Assembly: GCF_001277195.1 (NCBI RefSeq)
Contig: NZ_CP012268.1
Coordinates: forward strand, 186,001 to 250,000
Direction of reading: 5' to 3'
Length of the DNA: 64,000 nt
Origin: Cronobacter muytjensii ATCC 51329
Lineage (GTDB): Bacteria > Pseudomonadota > Gammaproteobacteria > Enterobacterales > Enterobacteriaceae
Within the stretch, counting starts at the first letter, position 1. Every line of letters begins with the position of its first letter. Under the pieces are notes generated by a model. It saw only the letters and a program-made list of their open reading frames with translations. It was not told where the DNA came from and did not search any database. Below are positions 60,520 through 64,000 of this stretch, piece after piece. Position numbers and translations under genes: made by a program.

Positions 60520-61707
60520 ATGCTCCGCCATCAGACACCGGTACGGCCCGATCTCGCGCGTATCGCCCATGAACACGGCTTTCACTTTCACATCATCGAT
60601 GATGAGATCTACTGGGATGAAAGCCGCGCCTATCGCTTTACGCTGCGCCAGATTGAAGAACAGATAGAAGCGCCCACCGCCGAGCTGCACGAGATGTGTC
60701 TTGAGATAGTCGATCGCGCCGTGCGCGATCAGGCGATGCTTGAGCGTCTTGCGATCCCCGAGCTGTACTGGGATGCCATCGCCGACAGCTGGAAAGCGCA
60801 GGATCCGTCCCTCTACGGACGCATGGATTTTGTCTGGACCGGGCAGGGGCCGGTGAAGCTGCTGGAGTACAACGCCGATACGCCCACTTCGTTGTATGAG
60901 TCCGCCTATTTTCAGTGGCAGTGGCTGGAAGACGCGCGACGCCACGGCACGATCCCGCGCGACGCCGATCAGTTCAATTCTATCCAGGAAAAGCTGATCG
61001 CCCGTCTGGCCGGAATAACCACACCCGATCCGCTCTATTTCAGCTGCTGTCAGGCGTCCGAAGAGGATCGCGGCACGGTGCTGTATCTGGAGGACTGCGC
61101 GCGTCAGGCGGGGCTGGAGACGCGCTTTATCTATATCGAGGATATCGGGCTGGGTCTCGGCGGCGTGCTGACGGATCTGGACGATAAGGTGATTCGCCAG
61201 GCGTTTAAGCTCTATCCTCTGGAGTGGATGTTGCGCGACGACAACGGCCCGCTGCTGTGCAAGCGTGCCGAGCGCTGGTATGAGCCGCTATGGAAAAGCA
61301 TTCTCAGCAATAAAGGGCTGCTGCCGCTGCTCTGGGCGCATTTTCCGGGGCACCCAAACCTGCTGCCGTCCTGGTTTGCCGACGATTTTTCACGCGAGCG
61401 GCACGAGGTGGCGCAGGCGCTTTCCGGCTACGCAGGCTATGTGCGCAAGCCGCTCTTCTCACGCGAAGGCGGCAATGTGACGCTGTTTGATAACGACGCG
61501 CGCGTGCTGGCGCAGGAAGACGGCGACTACGGCCATGAACCGGTGATCTGGCAGGCGTTTCAGGCGCTGCCGCGCTTTGGCGACAGCTATACGCTGCTTG
61601 GCAGTTGGGTCGTCGGCGACGAGCCTGCCGGTATCGGCATCCGTGAGGATGGCTCGCTCATCACCAAAGACACCTCACGCTTCGTTCCGCATTACATCGC
61701 CGGCTGA
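60520..61707 (+). CDS. yjfC: Glutathionylspermidine synthase-like ATP-grasp protein YjfC
   Basis: A 395-residue protein of the glutathionylspermidine synthase family (ATP-grasp fold), with LEYNADTPTSLYESAYFQWQ, FSREGGNVTLF and SWVVGDEPAGIGIREDG. Family members ligate glutathione to spermidine; activity of YjfC is not established. The ATG directly follows the yjfM stop, with GGGGAGG upstream. Slightly longer than E. coli YjfC (387). Confidence 0.92.
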   Translation: MLRHQTPVRPDLARIAHEHGFHFHIIDDEIYWDESRAYRFTLRQIEEQIEAPTAELHEMCLEIVDRAVRDQAMLERLAIPELYWDAIADSWKAQDPSLYGRMDFVWTGQGPVKLLEYNADTPTSLYESAYFQWQWLEDARRHGTIPRDADQFNSIQEKLIARLAGITTPDPLYFSCCQASEEDRGTVLYLEDCARQAGLETRFIYIEDIGLGLGGVLTDLDDKVIRQAFKLYPLEWMLRDDNGPLLCKRAERWYEPLWKSILSNKGLLPLLWAHFPGHPNLLPSWFADDFSRERHEVAQALSGYAGYVRKPLFSREGGNVTLFDNDARVLAQEDGDYGHEPVIWQAFQALPRFGDSYTLLGSWVVGDEPAGIGIREDGSLITKDTSRFVPHYIAG

Positions 61708-61796
61708 CGGCTTTTCGCTTTTGTGAAGCGCGCGGGCGGTTTCTTTTCCCTCGCCATCCATACTTACTGGCGTTGCCACAGGTAAGGAGAGGGAAT

Positions 61797-63431
61797 ATGC
61801 ACTGGCAAACCCATACGGTGTTTAACCAGCCCGTCGCGCTCAATAACAGCAATCTTTTTCTTTCCGATACGGCGCTGCGCGAGGCAGTGCTGCGCGAAGG
61901 CGCAGGCTGGGACGCGGAGCTGCTCGCCAGTATCGGCCAGCAGCTCGGTACCGCTGAATCGCTGGAGCTGGGACGGCTCGCCAACGTCAACCCGCCGGAG
62001 CTTCTGCGCTACGACGCCCGTGGCGAGCGCCTCGACGACGTGCGCTTTCACCCGGCCTGGCACCTGCTGATGCAAGGGCTGTGCGCCAACCGCGTCCATA
62101 ATCTTCCCTGGAGCGAGACCGCGCGCGAAGGCGCGCTGGTGGCGCGCGCCGCGCGCTTTGTGCTGCATGCGCAGGTCGAGGCGGGCACGCTCTGCCCCAT
62201 AACCATGACCTTCGCCGCCACGCCGCTGCTTCAGGCCCAGCTGCCGCCGCTGTTCGCCGACTGGCGCGCGCCGCTTGCCAGCGATCGCTACGATACCCAT
62301 CTGCTACCCGGCGCCCAGAAACGCGGGCTGCTCATCGGCATGGGAATGACGGAAAAGCAGGGCGGCTCGGATGTACTCAGCAACACCACCCGCGCGGAGC
62401 CTGTTTCCCGGCGCGGCGCGGGCGAAGCCTACCGGCTGGTGGGGCATAAATGGTTTTTCTCGGTGCCGCAAAGCGACGCGCATCTGGTGCTGGCGCAGAC
62501 GAAAGGCGGGCTCTCCTGCTTTTTCGTGCCGCGGTTTCTGCCGGACGGGCAGCGTAACGCAGTGCGGCTGGAGCGCCTGAAAGAGAAAACTGGCAATCGC
62601 TCAAACGCCAGCAGCGAGGCGGAGTTTCTGGACGCGCTCGGCTGGCTGCTGGGGGAAGAGGGCGAAGGCGTGCGCCAGATCCTGCGGATGGGCGGCATGA
62701 CGCGCTTTGACTGCGCGCTCGGCAGCCACGGGCTGATGCGCCGCGCGCTGGCGGTGGCGCTCTATCACGCGCATCAGCGTCAGGCGTTCGGCAAAAACCT
62801 TATCGACCAGCCGTTAATGCGGCAGGTGCTGGGGCGCATGGCGCTTCAGCTGGAAGGCCAGACCGCGCTGCTGTTTCGTCTTGCGCGCGCCTGGGCGCAG
62901 CGCGAATCGCCGCATGAAGTGGCTTTTGCGCGGCTTTTTACGCCAGCGGCGAAATATAGCGTCTGCAAAGGCGGCATTCCGTTTGTGGCGGAGGCGATGG
63001 AAGCGCTGGGCGGTATTGGTTATTGCGAGGAGAGCGAACTACCGCGTCTCTACCGGGAGATGCCGGTCAACAGTATCTGGGAAGGCTCCGGCAATATCAT
63101 GTGTCTTGATGCGCTGCGGGTGCTGGCGCGCCAGCCGGGCGTGATGGAGATGCTGAGCGACGAGTTTGATGCGGTGAAAGGGCAGGACCGGCACTTTGAT
63201 CGCGCGTGGCGGCAACTGGCCGGGCAACTGCGTCGCCCGGATGAAGCGGCCGGGCGCGCCATTACCGGCCAGCTCTTTTTACTGGCGACCGGCGCTCAGG
63301 TGCTGCGTTCGCTGACGCCGCCGCTGGCGCAGGCCTGGTGTCGGATGATGCTGGATACCCGTGGCGACAGCCCGCTACCGGAACCGGTGCTGGCGCAGGC
63401 GCTGCTGCGCGCCACGGGCGGGGCAGGCTGA
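61797..63431 (+). CDS. aidB: Acyl-CoA dehydrogenase-like adaptive response protein AidB
   Basis: A 544-residue FAD-binding protein related to acyl-CoA dehydrogenases; in E. coli it is induced by Ada on alkylation damage and binds DNA. Family motifs include PITMTFAATPLL, GMGMTEKQGGSDVLSNTTRAE, VGHKWFFSVPQSDAHLVLAQ and LYREMPVNSIWEGSGNIMCLD, followed by a C-terminal DNA-binding domain. The start MHWQTHTVF with AGGAGAGGG is chosen over an ATG 8 codons upstream. It meets the chemoreceptor gene tail to tail with no gap. Confidence 0.96.
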   Translation: MHWQTHTVFNQPVALNNSNLFLSDTALREAVLREGAGWDAELLASIGQQLGTAESLELGRLANVNPPELLRYDARGERLDDVRFHPAWHLLMQGLCANRVHNLPWSETAREGALVARAARFVLHAQVEAGTLCPITMTFAATPLLQAQLPPLFADWRAPLASDRYDTHLLPGAQKRGLLIGMGMTEKQGGSDVLSNTTRAEPVSRRGAGEAYRLVGHKWFFSVPQSDAHLVLAQTKGGLSCFFVPRFLPDGQRNAVRLERLKEKTGNRSNASSEAEFLDALGWLLGEEGEGVRQILRMGGMTRFDCALGSHGLMRRALAVALYHAHQRQAFGKNLIDQPLMRQVLGRMALQLEGQTALLFRLARAWAQRESPHEVAFARLFTPAAKYSVCKGGIPFVAEAMEALGGIGYCEESELPRLYREMPVNSIWEGSGNIMCLDALRVLARQPGVMEMLSDEFDAVKGQDRHFDRAWRQLAGQLRRPDEAAGRAITGQLFLLATGAQVLRSLTPPLAQAWCRMMLDTRGDSPLPEPVLAQALLRATGGAG

Positions 63432-64000
63432 TCAGGCCTTGAGGCGGAACAGGCTCACCAGCTCGTTCAGGTGATGACCTTTCTCGCGCAGCACCTGTGC
63501 GGTCTGCTCGCTGCGCGTCACGCGCTCGGCATTGATGTGAGTGGCTTCGCCAATCTGATGCATGGCGATATTCACCTGACCAATACCCGCAGACTGCTCG
63601 TGCGAGGCGTGGTTGATCTCCGTGACCAACTGGTTGATCTGGCCGATACGGCCGATGATCGACTCCATCGCCTGGCGCGTCTGCTCAGACAGCGCATGGC
63701 CTTCGCTCACTTTGGCGAGCGTGTCGCTGATGAGCTGCTCTATCTCTTTGACCGCGTTGGCGCTGCGTGCCGCCAGCGCCCGCACTTCCTGAGCCACCAC
63801 CGCGAAGCCCTTGCCGTGCTCGCCCGCGCGCGCCGCTTCCACCGCGGCGTTTAACGCCAGGATGTTGGTCTGGAAGGCGATAGATTCAATCACGTGAGTG
63901 ATATCCGCGATGCGCTGGGAGGCGCTGCGGATGTCGTTCATGGTGGTCACCGCGTTGCTGACGGTCGCGCCGCCTTGCTGTACGGCGTCGGACGCTTCTT
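63432..64000 (-). CDS. Methyl-accepting chemotaxis protein, C-terminal part
   Basis: C-terminal signalling part of a chemoreceptor; the frame stays open to the window edge, so the ligand and membrane domains lie beyond. The hyperconserved tip (ESIAFQTNILALNAAVEAAR, AGEHGKGFAVVAQEVRALA, RSANAVKEIEQLI) is present, followed by the return helix and ending FRLKA. No NWETF pentapeptide ends the chain, so it likely relies on other receptors for methylation. Ligand unknown. The gene is tail to tail with aidB. Confidence 0.9.
   Translation of the reverse strand, partial: EASDAVQQGGATVSNAVTTMNDIRSASQRIADITHVIESIAFQTNILALNAAVEAARAGEHGKGFAVVAQEVRALAARSANAVKEIEQLISDTLAKVSEGHALSEQTRQAMESIIGRIGQINQLVTEINHASHEQSAGIGQVNIAMHQIGEATHINAERVTRSEQTAQVLREKGHHLNELVSLFRLKA

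Overview
The window is chromosomal DNA of a GC-rich member of the Enterobacteriaceae. Gene order follows the 92-95 min region of the Escherichia coli K-12 map (gltP, yjdP, phn remnants, crfC-yjcZ, pheU-yjdC-dsbD-cutA-dcuA-aspA-fxsA-groE-epmB/efp-ecnAB-sugE/blc-frd-epmA-mscM-psd-rsgA-orn-glyVXY-queG-nnr-tsaE-amiB-mutL-miaA-hfq-hflXKC-purA-nsrR-rnr-rlmB-yjfLMC-aidB). Protein divergence from E. coli, high GC and the absence of several E. coli genes suggest Cronobacter or a close relative; the genus is an inference.

Layout. 1-2033: end of gltP, then two tandem hok/sok-type toxin-antitoxin loci that ordinary ORF calling would miss. 2432-6603: a translationally coupled pair, a non-HtpG Hsp90-family ATPase and a 771-residue helical-repeat protein of unknown role. 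6710-8693: yjdP, an orphan intact phnH and phnA (yjdM), the edges of a C-P lyase cluster that has otherwise been lost. 9257-12477: crfC-yjcZ. 12510-16739: kdgT/kduI (pectin and uronate breakdown), a YghU-type glutathione transferase and a NicO-family metal transporter, lying beside a tRNA-Phe gene that carries 166-bp tandem repeats after its 3' end. 17438-23922: yjdC, dsbD, cutA, dcuA, aspA, fxsA. 24058-30539: groESL, yjeI, epmB/efp, the entericidin locus and guanidine exporter sugE with its riboswitch, and blc. 30656-40833: frdABCD, epmA, mscM, psd, rsgA. 40946-42222: orn, three tRNA-Gly genes, and a DnaA-box cluster in the position of E. coli datA. 42223-55387: queG, then the long nnr-tsaE-amiB-mutL-miaA-hfq-hflX-hflK-hflC run and purA. 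55542-64000: nsrR-rnr-rlmB, yjfLMC, aidB and the C-terminal end of a chemoreceptor.

Functional themes. Anaerobic C4-dicarboxylate metabolism: AspA makes fumarate from aspartate, DcuA exchanges fumarate and succinate, and FrdABCD reduces fumarate, with an FNR-type site before frdA. The EF-P pathway is represented by its substrate (efp) and two modification enzymes (epmA, epmB). Replication control appears in crfC and the datA-like site. The strongest candidate for an undescribed system is the Hsp90-like/repeat-protein operon; the tRNA-Phe repeats, tandem hok/sok loci and orphan phnH are the next most interesting.
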